From Diploscapter coronatus (Eukaryota; Nematoda; Chromadorea; Rhabditida; Rhabditidae), in NCBI GenBank assembly GCA_964036155.1, contig OZ038422.1, forward strand, positions 38,029,201 through 38,093,200: a stretch of DNA of 64,000 nucleotides, read 5' to 3'. Positions 1 to 12,235 of the stretch are shown one piece after another. A program made the translations under genes and the position numbers. How positions within the stretch are numbered: the stretch's first letter is position 1; each line of letters starts with the position of its first letter. The notes beneath the pieces were generated by a model, which saw only the letters and a program-made list of their open reading frames with translations, searched no databases and had not been told where the DNA came from.

Positions 1-2080
1 AACAAACTTTAAAGTTTTTCCTTATGATTTTTTTTTTTATAATCAGTATTTTATACATACTAGCTCATTTGAATAAAATCTTTATCGGAATTCATGGTTT
101 CAATAATTTCAGTCAATAAAAATAGCTATTTTTTGAATAACTTGCCCATTCTGACCAACCTAATTTCTTCTAGTCCACCCCTTATATTTGACCAACTCTC
201 TAGACTTACCTATATTTGTACTTACTGTACTTACAAGAGGCGAACCCTCTTTCCCTCTATCTCAGCTCCTTAAACTGTCTCTAAGCATATTTGCCCTCTT
301 CTAATAACTATCTACCCTTTATCCTTTCCCTATCCACCCTGTACATACTTGAACATAGGTAATCCGATTGGGCATATTTAGCCAAGAAGATGAGGCCTTT
401 GATATGAGGCTACCAGAAAGGTATTATTTTATACTATCAAAGATAAACCCCACACTATAAGCGTTGATTTTTCCTAAATTATTAGTGAGGCAAACTACCT
501 TGCCGAATTTTTCTATCAGACTAAAAATAGCCCAATACAAGTCGAAAATAAATATTGCCGATTCTACTAAAGTTAATAATTTCTTACAAGCATAAAATGT
601 CATTCAAAGTATGAAAATCTTATTCTTCCAGCAAAAAGCGTGTTTTCATCAAAACTTTCACATGTTCTGATGAAGTTATAAGTTAATCATCCTCATGCCT
701 GCCGCAAATCACGCTGGTTGTTCTTTTGTGCATATGTTAAGCAGCGCTTAATTACAACGTTCAAATTATAAACACTTTTAATTATACCGCATCGAAAATA
801 TCACAGCACATGAAGAAAATACCTGCATCTATCCAAAAACTTGGCCAAATCACCTAACATTTTTCTCTTTAAAGTTCAAATATCCGAATTTTGTCGTTGT
901 TGCTAAAATTCTCATTTTCATATGTCTAATTTAATCTTGCGCCTGAGGAAAACAATCAATTAAACTAAATTTGAAATTTTCAGCCGGCTTGATTTTTATC
1001 CTTCATTCCTTACCCTATATTCTATCTAAAAATTCTGTTCTATTGTTAAATATTAGTAGCTTTCTCATATTGTCAAAGCATGTCGATGTTAAAACCGTGG
1101 TCGTTAACATCTGTTAATGGATCACATTTTCAAAGGTCCGGTTATTTTTCTAGTCTATCGTAATCCCGCTTAACTTCTACCAGAGGGTGTGCATTATTCA
1201 ATAAAAATATTTTGCTGTAGTGATGTTCAACAAAGATAGATTAAATTATTGAGACTTTTGTTCAGTGATAAACTAAGAATGGCAATATAATTAGATTGCT
1301 TTAGGAAAAAGATGAGGTAGAGGATAGGGTAAGATATGAGGTAGAGTAGGTCATTGAGTGTGGTAAGGTAGAATCATAAATATCTAGATTTGTTTGATTT
1401 GGGTTAGACTAGACGAGTTCTTCAATGTAAAAGAAACAAGGTTATGATTATTTTATGGTTTAACTTTGAGACTGAATTCTCGAGTAAAATAATAAATATA
1501 AAAAGCTGTGTTGAACAACGCTACGGACTTTCCTACCAACTAGGCTAACATTAAACTTGTAGTCTAAAACGCCCTTTCAAAATCTAAAATCGCGTCTATT
1601 TTATGTTTGCGTTTCGTCAAAATCACATGCCGCTCATTTGGAGATACTCGAAAATTAGCCATTTTTTCAAAACACTTTTCAAATAAATTGGGCTTGTTTT
1701 GATTATCTTGGCTGAACTTCCTATTTTCTATGATCTTTGCGAGGGTGTCTAGATATTAATAAGCTAATTACAGGTGTCTAATTATATTCTTATGTGAGTT
1801 GTCAAGTCTACTATCTTCAAAATAGGCCTTGAAGTGTGAATTTATGAACTTAACATTCAAATTTCAGTTAGGCAAAATCTCAATCTTAACCTCTTTGATA
1901 AGAAAGCTTAAAAAAGACCTATCAACTCCAATTCTTTTAAAGTTAACACTCAGCTCCAAAATTAAATGTTCAGCTCAGATCTCAAATTATCTCAATTTCA
2001 ATCTTCCCTCTAAATCCAAATATAAATCTGTGTAGAGGAAATCGGTTCAACTAGACAGAGATCTACAATCTGTAAGCAGA
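1..2080. other. Gene-free AT-rich stretch
   Basis: I see no supported coding exon, RNA gene or clear repeat here. The longest open frame (1829-2035, plus) has low-complexity composition and no recognisable motif. Confidence 0.5.
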
Positions 2081-2084
2081 TGAA

Positions 2085-2185
2085 TTGTTGGTGGTGAGCG
2101 CAGTTGGTCGGTCGGTCGTTACGCATGCATTCCAAATTCGAAATACAGCGACTAAACCCGGCTTCGAATTCGCGCGAGGTTTAAA
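2085..2185 (+). repeat. tRNA-like element (possible SINE head or tRNA pseudogene)
   Basis: The segment contains GAGCGCAGTTGG, which resembles a tRNA A box. About 60 nt downstream is GGCTTCGAATTC, which resembles a B box. The spacing fits an internal RNA polymerase III promoter, but I could not fold a convincing acceptor stem or anticodon arm. A tRNA-derived SINE or decayed tRNA is therefore likelier than a working tRNA. No second copy was noticed in this window. Confidence 0.3.
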
Positions 2186-2270
2186 AATATATCGTCCGCA
2201 CAGATGCAGCAGGCATAACATCGGGTAAATTTGCTTGCATGAACTAGAAAAATATGTTAATTCATTCACT

Positions 2271-3052
2271 TTTATCTATGAAATTTCACTCTAAACCTGA
2301 AATCTCTTGAAATTTGACCATTTTTGTGCAAACTTATGAAAAATTCTATTCGTTAACTTTCATCTAGCAAAATTCATTCTAACCCTAAGATTTCTTCATT
2401 TCCATTAACACTTCATGTTATCACTCCGCACTAATTACATATCACTTGCAATAACAAAACACTACAAATTTTGGAATAAAGCCAAAATTTCGTAATCTCG
2501 AATTCGTATGCTTTTCAGCTGAATTTTTCCCTGTTATTTGATCTACCATATCATTTTTCTGCTTCAAATATTCGAGTAATAATTCTATTAAATATTCTGA
2601 GCAAGCTACTAAATTATTCCTACAGAAACTCTTACTTTTGCCAGATATAAAGGTTTCCAAAATCACCCTATAAAAGTTCAGCATCTTGCAAAATTTTTCC
2701 ATTTATCACCAGACAAACTTCAAAACATTGAAAATTTCAAGAATTTCGACCGTTCGCGCTGTCCCTTCTCGCCTGGAGAGCACTTTCTCTATCTCTACAT
2801 TGCTCATTTTTCGAAGAGCATAGATAGAGGGGCCAAGTCTCCCCTTTTTGAGGGAGAGAAAGAATGCATGAATTTTTCCGACGCTTCAATTATCGTTAAT
2901 TATCCCGTTAATTAGTTGATAATTTCATGAAACCAAGACACAGATTAGGGTAATAAAATACGCCCGAAATGATGGCGTCGTTGGTTTTTCGAAAAAGGCC
3001 TTCTGAAGGCATGAACGACGTCGAAACTCGACGATACAGGTCACTTTCCAAG
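2271..3052. other. Gene-free stretch
   Basis: No supported gene. A CT/GA-rich patch at about 2755-2860 contains short self-complementary segments (ctctatctctac versus gatagagg). Confidence 0.4.
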
Positions 3053-3560
3053 AGGTTTCCAACGGATTCTGAAACTACGATATCGATTTAGTCTATCTGC
3101 ATTGAAAGTTTGTTAAATTAGGTCGTCACAGAGGTCCACAACTCCTTCAAAATTTTGACGCAAAAATAGCCGTGCTAAACGCATACGCGTAAAATACGAA
3201 GTGGGGAAAGGGACAAATACCAGGTTTCCAACGGATTCTGAAACTACGAGATCTATTTTATTTATCTGCGTTGACAGTTTGTTAAATTAGGTCGTCACAG
3301 AGGTCCACAACTCCTTCAAAATTTTGACGCAAAAATAGCCGTGCTAAACGCATACGCGTAAAATACGAAGTGGGGAAAGGGACAAATACCAGGTTTCCAA
3401 CGGATTCTGAAACTACGACATCTATTTAGTATATCTGCATTGACGGTTTGTCAACTTAGCTCGACACGAATGAGCACAACTACTTCAAAGTTTTACTATG
3501 AAAATGTTAGCGTTAAACACGTAGTATGCGTAAAATACGGAGTGAGAAAAGGGGAAATCG
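3053..3560. repeat. Minisatellite, 3 tandem copies of about 169 bp
   Basis: The phrase AGGTTTCCAACGGATTCTGA starts at 3053, 3222 and 3391, giving a regular 169-bp period. The first two units are nearly identical, including the GTCGTCACAGAGGTCCACAA segment and a CATACGCGTAAAATACG end. The third unit is clearly diverged. Units carry no intact open frame. It looks like a short non-coding tandem array. Confidence 0.85.
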
Positions 3561-5663
3561 ATCGATAATGATAATTATCAATTTGACTATCACCCAAGCA
3601 CCATTTGGTAATATTTTGAGGAGTTTCACGCCTAATTAGGTTAATTAGTGTAAACGCAGTGCAATTTTCTTGTCGGAAAAATTTGGGAAGGCCACTGCAG
3701 GAACGAATTGCCGCACAAAAATGGTCATAACTTTTGATAGGATGGACCGTTTTTGAAAATTTTTAAAGTTTTGAGTTTGTACAGGTCCGGGCTTCAATTT
3801 AAGCCCAAATTTGGACCTTTTCCATGCATTTTAGAAATCGACTTGGCCCCTCTAAGCATAGAGAAATTAACGAAATCCCTTATCTTTTGTCACTATTTCG
3901 ACATCTTTTCCTCTAGAAATTTCCAACCTCTTTCCCTCATTTTCTATCTTTACTCGATTTTTCCTATGTCTCTTGTACTGTTCATTTTAGCTCATCAGTC
4001 CTCCTCGATCATTTCAAGTGTTCGACGACACGGTGTTCCTCCTCACGCAGAGTCAGTTAGCCTATTTGTTGACTTGTCTGATTAGATTTGCTCTTTAGCT
4101 ATGCTTCTCTTACTTTTACTGTATTTTGCTCATTTTCTAAAGTCCTCCGAAACTTCTACCGTCATTTCCTCCACTATTGATGCTCTAAATTATTGATCGA
4201 AACTAATTTATCTTTTTACCGAATCTTTTCTAATCTTCAATCTTTCGATGAAGTTCTAAATTTCAACTTTTACTCCAGTTCTCCTAAAGTCATCTATTTG
4301 ACCATACAAAAAATTGTCAGCGATCTTTCTTTAGCTATAACCAAAATTCACAAGTCCAAAACACGATTACAGCACTGTTTGACCAGTTCAAAATGTCAAA
4401 GTATTTTCCCGTTTTCCTAATTCTTTCATCTTTTCATCTCTTCAAAAGCCCATACTCCTCTCAATTCGTTAGCTTACTGTATTTGGGTACGTGCTCTCAT
4501 TGAGTGGGCGGGGTTAAATGGATTGTCATTCTTTTCTTTTCCCTTACTATTCCTCTTCCTTTCTCTCCTACCCTTCCCTAAATGAAGAGCTCTTGCTTCA
4601 TCATCACGTCAAAATATTCTCAACCCTACTGTATTGATTGACTATAATTAATTTCAATCTGTTTAATTGGCTAGTTATCAATTATTACGCTAGTTAATTT
4701 CTACAGAAATAAGTTCCTTTAAAATGCGGTAAGTTTTTTTTAAATTTTAATTTTTTTGTTTAGAGGGGCGTCTTACCTGTGCATTATTAGATTTAGCGTA
4801 TTTTATGAAAAACGCTTCTAATACTGTCAGGTAATGACGCTTTTCTAGGCATATTTTTAGTTTCGCTATTTTCTTTAATTAAGCTCCCTTTCCAGGGGAT
4901 ATTAAAGGTAGAAGCCCCAGGACTTCTATTATAAAAATACGATCTTTTTCTTTTTAAAAATTTTAATCTTTATTGTTTATCACTTAAAATCCCATTGAAA
5001 AGAAAGAAAACCGGTTTCATCTGATAAAAATACGATAAAACTACATTACTAGAAATCGATGTTCTACTGATAAGGCTTGAGAAATAGAATAGATAAATAA
5101 ACGCAAAGGCTGACTGTTTCAAAAATACTATAGGAGAGAATTTTTTATCAGAACTTTTCAGAGTAAATATGATATCACAAAAATTAGGCAACTTGGATAA
5201 CTTTTACTGCGTTACAACGTTACAGCAAAAGAGTGCAAAAATGAAGAGTTTGCCTACAAGCACCGTAATCTCTCCTATTTTGCATGCGATTTACTCATGC
5301 TGTAAGGTTGTAATGCTGCAATATTCCCTAGATGCCCAAAAATGATTATCTTGAAAAATCCTAAAAATAATCCGATCTAACTCTTCTCGTAGCCTCCCAA
5401 ATTGTCTTTTTCAAAGTGCAGTGTGTTTGGTTTTGTCCTTTTCTTACCCATACTTATTTTTTGAGCTTGAGCTATTTGCCTCTAGGCACGATGCAGCCTG
5501 TTATCACACTTCTGCCCTGAAAATTTCGATTTAAAATGTTCTAATATTAAATTTTTGCAATTCATTTCAATTCAATAAAATTTTGTAAAACTAAAGCACA
5601 TCTCATAAAATGTAAAAAATAGCATTTTTCAGAAAGAGTAGATGTTTCCATAATTTTACAATC
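3561..5663. other. Gene-free stretch 3' of the ZNF598-like gene
   Basis: No supported exon. Open frames at 3753-4085 and 4193-4420 are pyrimidine-rich with no protein-like motif or splice context. A short direct echo occurs at about 4735-4810 (gaggggcgtcttacctg). Confidence 0.4.
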
Positions 5664-8600
5664 CTAGAGTTTTGACTCCCTGTATTTACGGACGGGTAGA
5701 GAGAGGAAGGGTAGGGAATGTAGGAAAAGCGGAGAAATAAGAAAAAGACCCGTCTGTAAATACAGGAGGCCTAAAATGTTGCCTCGAACCTTCGGTTTCT
5801 TGGCTCCCCAGCCCGGAGGCATCCTGGATGCGGCTTGTCTTGGTGCAGAAGGGAGGTCAGGGAAGTCGCTGGCCTTAGGCACTGATTGGGGTTGGATGGG
5901 CTGCAAAAATCGAAAAATTTTAAACACCAATAATTACGAAAATCAATAAATTTGTCAAAAACCCGTAAAATTATGAAAAAATCGATAATTAAAAAAGCAT
6001 TTTTAAAGTGTACCTGAGCCTGAACGACAGGTTTCGGGGCGATTTTGATTTTGTTGGCGACAGCCTCGGTGGTGGGTGGGGCGATCTGAAGTTTTTAAAA
6101 TAAACTTTAAAAGTTTCCTGAAAATCAAATAAGTTTGAAAATGTTTGAAAAATAATTTTTTTAAATCAAAAATTACCGAGGCCAGGGCCGTAGCCGAATT
6201 TCTCGAAGTCGAGGGCGCAATTGACAGAGATGGGAAGTCGTCTTCCATCTGAAAATTCGACAAAACTCTAACCCCTCAAATTTTTAATCTCATAAGTTTC
6301 AAAAGCAACACACTTCAACAGAGCATTCTTTAAGTTTTAATTAATCGATGAGCATCATAAAAAGATTCAAATAATAAAAATTAAGAAAAATACCTGACGC
6401 TGAGCGGGCGGTGGTCTTGCGGCGACAGGGGTTTGTTTTGCAGGAAGTTTGGCTGGAGTGACTTTCTTCGGAGGCACAAAAACTGACGACTGAGCCGCGA
6501 CAGGGGCTGATTTCGGCAGACGGGGAAAATCGTTAGGTGTCTGAAAATTGAAAATGTTTTTTTTTTCAGAATCGTCAATTTTTATGGTTTTATCATCATT
6601 TCAAAGAAAAAATTATTCTATTTTAATAAAGTTGTGCTAATAATGCTAAATTTATTCTAAATTAATATTTTCAAAAATGAGATTTATTTTAAACGTGTTC
6701 TTTTAGACTCACAAAACTAAAGATATTTTTCATAGAAATACGCGAATTTGATGATAAAAAAAAAAAGAAAAAACTTTTTTATTGAAATTTTACCTGGACC
6801 GCAGTAAACCCTGGTGGTGGTCCGATAGAGCCTGAGGCACTGTTCGATGAGGTGGGCCTTGAATTACTGGCTATTTGAGGCTTCGACTTCGGCAAACGGG
6901 GAAAATCGTTGGGTTTGACGATCTGTAAAATCAGGGCTCATAGAAAAAGACACCGGGTTTTCTAAGAAATAGTATGAGAAAGCAAGAGAAGAAAAGAAAA
7001 AAGCCGGTGTCTTTTTCTACGAGCCTAAAATCAGGCATAAGTTCAGACGCTGCACACTTGCAAACCCGCGGGTGTCCGTGTTGAAGGAAATAGTAGGTGT
7101 TTCCGAGAAACAGAAAGAGGGGACATGCTCTTTTCTTTTATCGACAAGACGCGCGCTATCTCGTTCATGCGGCGCGCCCCCGCGCATGTGTGAAAATTTA
7201 CAACGTCAGAATAAGTTTCAAGTTCGATGCTTATCAAATTCGTAACTCGTACACGTTGTTAATGGAAGATTTTCACAAACGAGCTCGAAAATATTTTTTA
7301 CAAAATAAAATTTAAAAAATCAAACCTGTGGAGCCGACAGACCTGGGGGCCCGTTTGACGGAAGTCCCGGGAAATCGACAGCCTGAAATCGTATTATTAG
7401 ACTTTTTCGAACCTAAATAAACCTCGAAAACTCCTTAAAATGTCAATTTTATATCGACAGTCAAATTTTATGAATGTGTACCTGAGGCTGATAGGCCGGC
7501 TTCACGTTCATCTTGTTCTTCACAGTGGATTTTCCTTGTTTGGACTGGGCGGATGGGACGACCACGAATTCGCTCGGGTCTCTGAAAATTCGGAATTTTT
7601 TTTTAAAAATAAGTTTCTAAAATTTCATAAAATGATTTAACAAGTTCGCATTTTCAGTACATGACCATCTTGATTACCTATAAAATTTCGAAATAATCAA
7701 GAAGGTAAATAAATTTCAAGAAAGTTAACCAAAAATTGGATTCTTTTCTAAAAGAAAAAAGGCAATAAAACACTTACGAAGTCGGCACAGCGGGCTGAGC
7801 CGGTGCGGGAACGACGACGATTCGCTGACTGCCTCCTGCTGGACGGGCTGCACTCGAAGTCTGAGGAGATGGGGGGCGACCTCTGTCATTTCCCCTAAAA
7901 TAATTCCAATTCACTAGTTTATTATTTTTTAATAAGTTTCAAAATAACTATTTATTGCCCCATAAATAAAACGGCTTTATTAGGAGATTCGATGTGGGCC
8001 AAAATTAAACTTTGATTTTTTAAAATGAAGCTCGAATAATTCGTTATACCTCGACACGTTTTGCCTCCTGTCCCTATCCGAAAACTGGAAGTCCAACAGA
8101 TTGTTGGTCTCGCGATGCGCAGTCGTTCTGTGCAATGCCAAATCAATTTTCGTAGGGAAGGCGATGCCCATCGCTTTGCAAGTCTCAGATTCGCACAGAA
8201 AGTGACGATCGCCATAGTGCTTCACCAGTTCTTCGTGTTTTCTGGAAAGAAATAAAATCATTTTTTTCTTCTCAAAGTTCATTTTTCTCGTTTACTTGCA
8301 ATATTTTCCCTCAGATTATAATCAGGCCTTCAAGAAAACAACTACAACTGAAGTGTAGTTGTGATTTTTCGCAGTGCAGTTGTAAGTCTGATTATAATTT
8401 TTTGTTGAGAAAATAGATAAAGAAATTTTAAAATAAAAGACTTTCAAAAAACTATTTTTTACCTTATCGCGATTTTTACTCCAAACCTTATAAACTTTTT
8501 CAAAATAAAATTCAACGAAAATCCTACCCGAAAAACATGTTCATGAAGGTGCCCTCGGCCTCGCAAAACTGACAGAAATAGTGGTGTTTCCGCAAATGGC

Positions 8601-11013
8601 GATATCTGGCTTCGTCATCGAAGAAACGCTCGTCACAAAACAGACAGCGGGGGTGGCCTTCAAAATTTTCTTTAAAATATTTTTATCTCTATTTTATTGA
8701 TTTTTCAAGCTCGTTTTACTTTTAATTAAATTTAAAAAATCACCCTTCAAACTCTGATCATCCCTATCTCCATCTTTTATATGCCTCAGTAACTCATCCC
8801 TTCCGTAGGTCTTTCTTTCTCTGAAAATAAAAAAATACATTTAAAAGTCGGTTTTGAAAATTTCAGTTTTATTGAGATTACTTTCTAAAAATGTATGAAT
8901 TAGAAAAAAAAAATTAAAATGTCGAGGAATAAAAAATGAACATAATACCTCGAGAACAGATTCAGATTTAAAATAATAATAACAGAATGATTAAAGTAGA
9001 AAAAATCTTAAAAAACGCCAACCTCGAGAAGAGATTCAAATTCTCGGTGCAAATATGGCAGTAGGACTGGCCGTGCTGGCTGGCCATGTGCTGCCTCAGC
9101 GACATGAACGTCGGGAACTCTTTGCGCTCACCGTCGTCTCTGAAAATATCACTTTTCAAATTTTATCTCATTTTATGTTTTTAAAGAATAAGATAGTCAG
9201 ATTGATAATATCAGAATCTTGGAGTATTTAAAGATTCTTTAAAACTTATTTGGTTTTTTCTTCGAAATGATATATTTTTATGCTTTGCTGTTAGAATTAG
9301 AGAAACTAAAGTGTTCATAAATTTTAAAGTTTCCAAAGATATTTTTAAAAACATTCCCCTGTGCGAATCATGTGTAAATCCATTTATATGAAAAGAATTG
9401 ATATCTTTCGGGATTCTTAGAGACATATTTTCATTCATTCTTTAAAGAAACCACAAAAGAATCGTGCACGAAAATAGTTTCTATTTTCCATCATTTCGTG
9501 CAACATATTATAAACAAATAAAAACTTGATTAAAAAATAATAAAAAATCCTACCCCACACAGATCTTGCAGACATGGGAAAGGTACTTCTCGTAGGTCGT
9601 TCCCGCCTTCGCATTCTCGAATCGAACTTTGTACCTTTCTTCATCCGAGTGGCCGGTCAGAGGGAAGATTAAGGGAATCGCAGCCAGGTCGTTCGAGGCC
9701 TCCACGAAACACAGCTGAAAATTACGTGATTTGAAATTTGAATATTTTTCACTTGAATTTTTAGATTTGATAAATTGATCAGCATTTTCATCTATGAAAA
9801 GAAGTATCTTGGAAAGTATGTTTTCTTTATATCCAAACTAAAAATGAAAAAAAAAAAACAATTCAAATTTACTTATTTTAAAATATGTATATGCTCCAAT
9901 CTGAAACATTCCCATTAAACTCTTCAAAGTTGTAACTACTCTCGTCTTTGAAAAAAATATTTGCTGAGGGGGGTGAGACGCGTATTCACGAAGGGCAAAA
10001 GTCTTCTTGAAGAGCAAAAGAGTATTTTGAAGATTAATGCGTGAATAATTGTTTGAAATAGAGAGAAAAACATACAGTTTCAATTTCACCCCTGCAGACT
10101 GGACACTGGTTAGATTGTTGGAGAATACGAATTCGCAGAGCGCACTCCACGCAAATCGGGTGGCGACAGGCACCGACTGAAAAACATTCACTTTCAAATG
10201 TTTCAATAAATTTAAACATTTAGCTTCCAGAAAATGTTTTGTTTGAAAAATTTAGAAATTCATTCAATTTCTTCTAAAAAAAATTCAAATACCCGCGAAA
10301 ACGTCATTCGCTTTGCAGCATATGTCGCATTCCTTGGTGATCTCGCCACGCTTGATGTCAGAGAAGTTATCCTGAATTTTACTCCTTGACTTATTCAAAC
10401 TATCTAATAGCTTGGCATAAATTTCCTTCGAACGTGAAATATCGATAGGTGATTGCACTTTCGGATTTAGAACTAGATTTAGGATTTTTTAAATACTACC
10501 TCCGCTGCGGAAATCATCTTCTTGTACTTGTTCATATCGACGGAGTGGTTAATGACGGTACGTCTGCCGCTTCCTGAAAGAATCAATATTTTAATTTTTC
10601 AAAGCTGAAAATGGATATTTTAAAAATCTAACATTTCATGCAAACAAACTAAACTTTCTTTCATTTTGTAGTTTCTCAGTCCAAATTGAAAATTTACCAG
10701 GAATTCAATTTTAATATTTTAGAAAAAAAATCCAAGATTTTATTCTGGAATTTTTGAAAGTCTCAAAATATACCTCTATTACTTCCTCCCACCACAAAAT
10801 TTAATTTTTTAATGAAAAATAAGTGTTCCAAAAAATACCTCGATAACTGCCTCCCTGGTTCCTGTTGCTGTTATTCCGGTTACTACCTTGAGTTCTCCGG
10901 TTATTATTCACGTTTTTGTTGTAGCTTTTGCCGGGCTTTTTCGATTGATCCGGTTTGTCGCCGGAATTCGAGTTTTTCTCGTCCCTCTCCTGGTGGTGAC
11001 CCTCAGACTCCAT
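5664..11013 (-). CDS. ZNF598-like: ZNF598/Hel2-type RING E3 ubiquitin ligase
   Basis: Model of 17 exons, 678 residues: 11013-10839, 10573-10500, 10371-10293, 10176-10076, 9714-9554, 9139-9023, 8820-8744, 8657-8528, 8241-8050, 7894-7778, 7581-7482, 7382-7326, 6922-6794, 6540-6394, 6248-6177, 6085-6014, 5900-5664. All phases agree. An Asn/Gly-rich N-terminus leads to a C3HC4 RING (about residues 98-137: CDICC, CRHPICVEC, CPVC). C2H2-like fingers follow (HVCKIC, YCHIC, HPRCLFCDERF, HYFCQFC, FLCESETC), in the ZNF598 order. The tail is Pro-rich with repeated NDFPRLPK/DDFPSL motifs. In other eukaryotes this ligase ubiquitinates 40S proteins at collided ribosomes and triggers quality control; the role here is inferred from architecture. 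A TTTCAG acceptor lies 17 nt before the ATG. The last about 33 codons come from a hairpin repeat, so the true C-terminus is uncertain. Confidence 0.9.
5679..5766. mobile_element. Hairpin (MITE-like) element inside the last ZNF598-like exon
   Basis: The ends CCTGTATTTACGGACGGGT and ACCCGTCTGTAAATACAGG are near-perfect inverted copies around a purine-rich loop. On the minus strand the open frame of the upstream exon reads straight through it into a stop at 5664. Confidence 0.65.
6930..7034. mobile_element. Hairpin (MITE-like) element in a ZNF598-like intron
   Basis: Inverted ends GGCTCATAGAAAAAGACACC and GGTGTCTTTTTCTACGAGCC flank a purine-rich loop containing GAAATAGTAT. The flanks share TAAAATCAGG on both sides, which could be a target duplication. 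It lies in the 403-nt intron between the exons ending at 7326 and starting at 6922. Confidence 0.6.
8317..8402. repeat. Hairpin repeat in a ZNF598-like intron
   Basis: AGATTATAATCAG at the left and CTGATTATAAT at the right are inverted. An inner pair ACAACTACA/TGTAGTTGT and GCAGTTGT add a second stem. It sits in the intron between exons 8657-8528 and 8241-8050. Confidence 0.55.
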
Positions 11014-11030
11014 CACTAACTTGTTTTTCT

Positions 11031-11037
11031 CTGAAAT
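11031..11037 (-). other. Probable spliced-leader trans-splice acceptor (ZNF598-like gene)
   Basis: On the minus strand a TTTCAG acceptor is followed by only 17 nt of leader before the ATG at 11013, with no upstream coding exon seen. This is the nematode SL acceptor arrangement. Confidence 0.45.
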
Positions 11038-11516
11038 TTTTAAACTTCAGAAAATTTGAAAACTTTTTTTTATAAAAATGAAAATATTTTCTAAAGCTCA
11101 TAAATTCAAAAAAATCGAATCTCGAATAGTAAATTATTTAGGAAATGAAGCATTTTATAAATTAATGTTGGGAAAATTCAAAGAAAAGGGACAGACTTGG
11201 AAAATACACGATTTTAAAATGGCGGTATTTTTTGAGGAGTGGTTTTTAAAGTAAAAAAAAGATCAGATAACGTAAAATTGCGACATCGTAACTAGAAAAT
11301 GACATCACTAAAGAATTCTAGCGCTTAGTTGTAGTTGAAAGCCCAACACGAATCACAGAGAAGAAGGGAGCATCAAAATTGCAAACATAGGGCAGGGTTT
11401 TAGCCCCTCACTAAAAATTTTATCTTTGTAGTGGGAATTTATTTAAAAAAAAAGACCCTTTTTTAGTTTTCACTTCCTTTTCTAAAATAACAGGGAAAAC
11501 TAAGAAGAGGATGAAG

Positions 11517-11656
11517 CTATTGCTGATTGGGGAGCAAATTCGATATGCATGTAGCAATTAGAAATCGAATTTGGATGCGAAATAGTGAGTCGCGTAGAAG
11601 AGAAGCGAGACGAACAACGTAATTTTTGAATATCGAAGTTCTCTCCAATCGATAAT
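11517..11656 (-). mobile_element. Family-B hairpin element, copy 1
   Basis: About 140 bp. On the minus strand it reads ATCGATTGGAGAGAAC ... GCTCCCCAATCAGCAATAG with inverted ends, and matches the copies at 24071-24210 and 37268-37406. The shared core includes TCGTCTCGCTTCTCTTCTAC and ACTATTTCGC. Confidence 0.7.
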
Positions 11657-12169
11657 ATAATTACAGAAAATAAACAACGACCCCTGGAATTGTTATAGCG
11701 TTCGAAAATTAGGTCCCCAAGTCGATATGCCAAATCGATAGTCGGAGCAAAATCTTTGCGCACAAATATTATTTGGATAGTAAATAAGGTTTTTGTAAAA
11801 AAAAATTAAAAAATTCCCTAGTTGCCAAAATTGCAAAAATCAATCGTTCAAAATGGACATATACACTGAAAAACTTCAAACTGCATGAACGCGCGTGGAC
11901 CCAACTGTGCTTTGATTTTTTGCACAGAACCATTTTATCAGGTCTATCGTCGATCTGAGTAGGGTTCTTTGAGACATTTTGGGTTTGGAGTGTACTTGCT
12001 TCCCAAATTTCCTGTTTAAAACTCACGCTTATACCAAAAACGCATTTTTGCAAGAGGGCAGAGCTTGGGGACTGCACACTGCAATACGGGATTGATTTCC
12101 AAAAATACAGTACCGAGTGCGGAAGAGTGGAAAATCTTCCTTTCGCTAAACACTATCTCATTTCGCATT

Positions 12170-12235
12170 AGGGCCGGGCGGAATTTGGAATTTTGCTTTT
12201 CGGAATTCGGAAATCGGAATTCCGCCCGGCCCTGT
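12170..12235. repeat. GC-rich palindromic hairpin
   Basis: AGGGCCGGGCGGAATT and AATTCCGCCCGGCCCT are perfect inverted copies flanking a loop made of repeated GGAATT units. Confidence 0.75.

Noticed and set aside
3053..3560. CRISPR-like repeat array
   Set aside because: Units are 169 bp, contiguous and without unique spacers, and the genome is eukaryotic; it is a minisatellite.
3753..4085. 110-codon plus-strand open frame
   Set aside because: Pyrimidine-rich low-information sequence, no domain, no splice context and no coding-like third-position pattern.
8061..8255. Plus-strand frame opposite ZNF598-like zinc-finger exon
   Set aside because: Antisense shadow of a well-supported exon.
10766..10777. 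12-nt micro-exon (GAAGTAATAGAG) between the first two ZNF598-like exons
   Set aside because: In phase and followed by GTATAT, but its acceptor is not pyrimidine-rich and the flanking exons join correctly without it.
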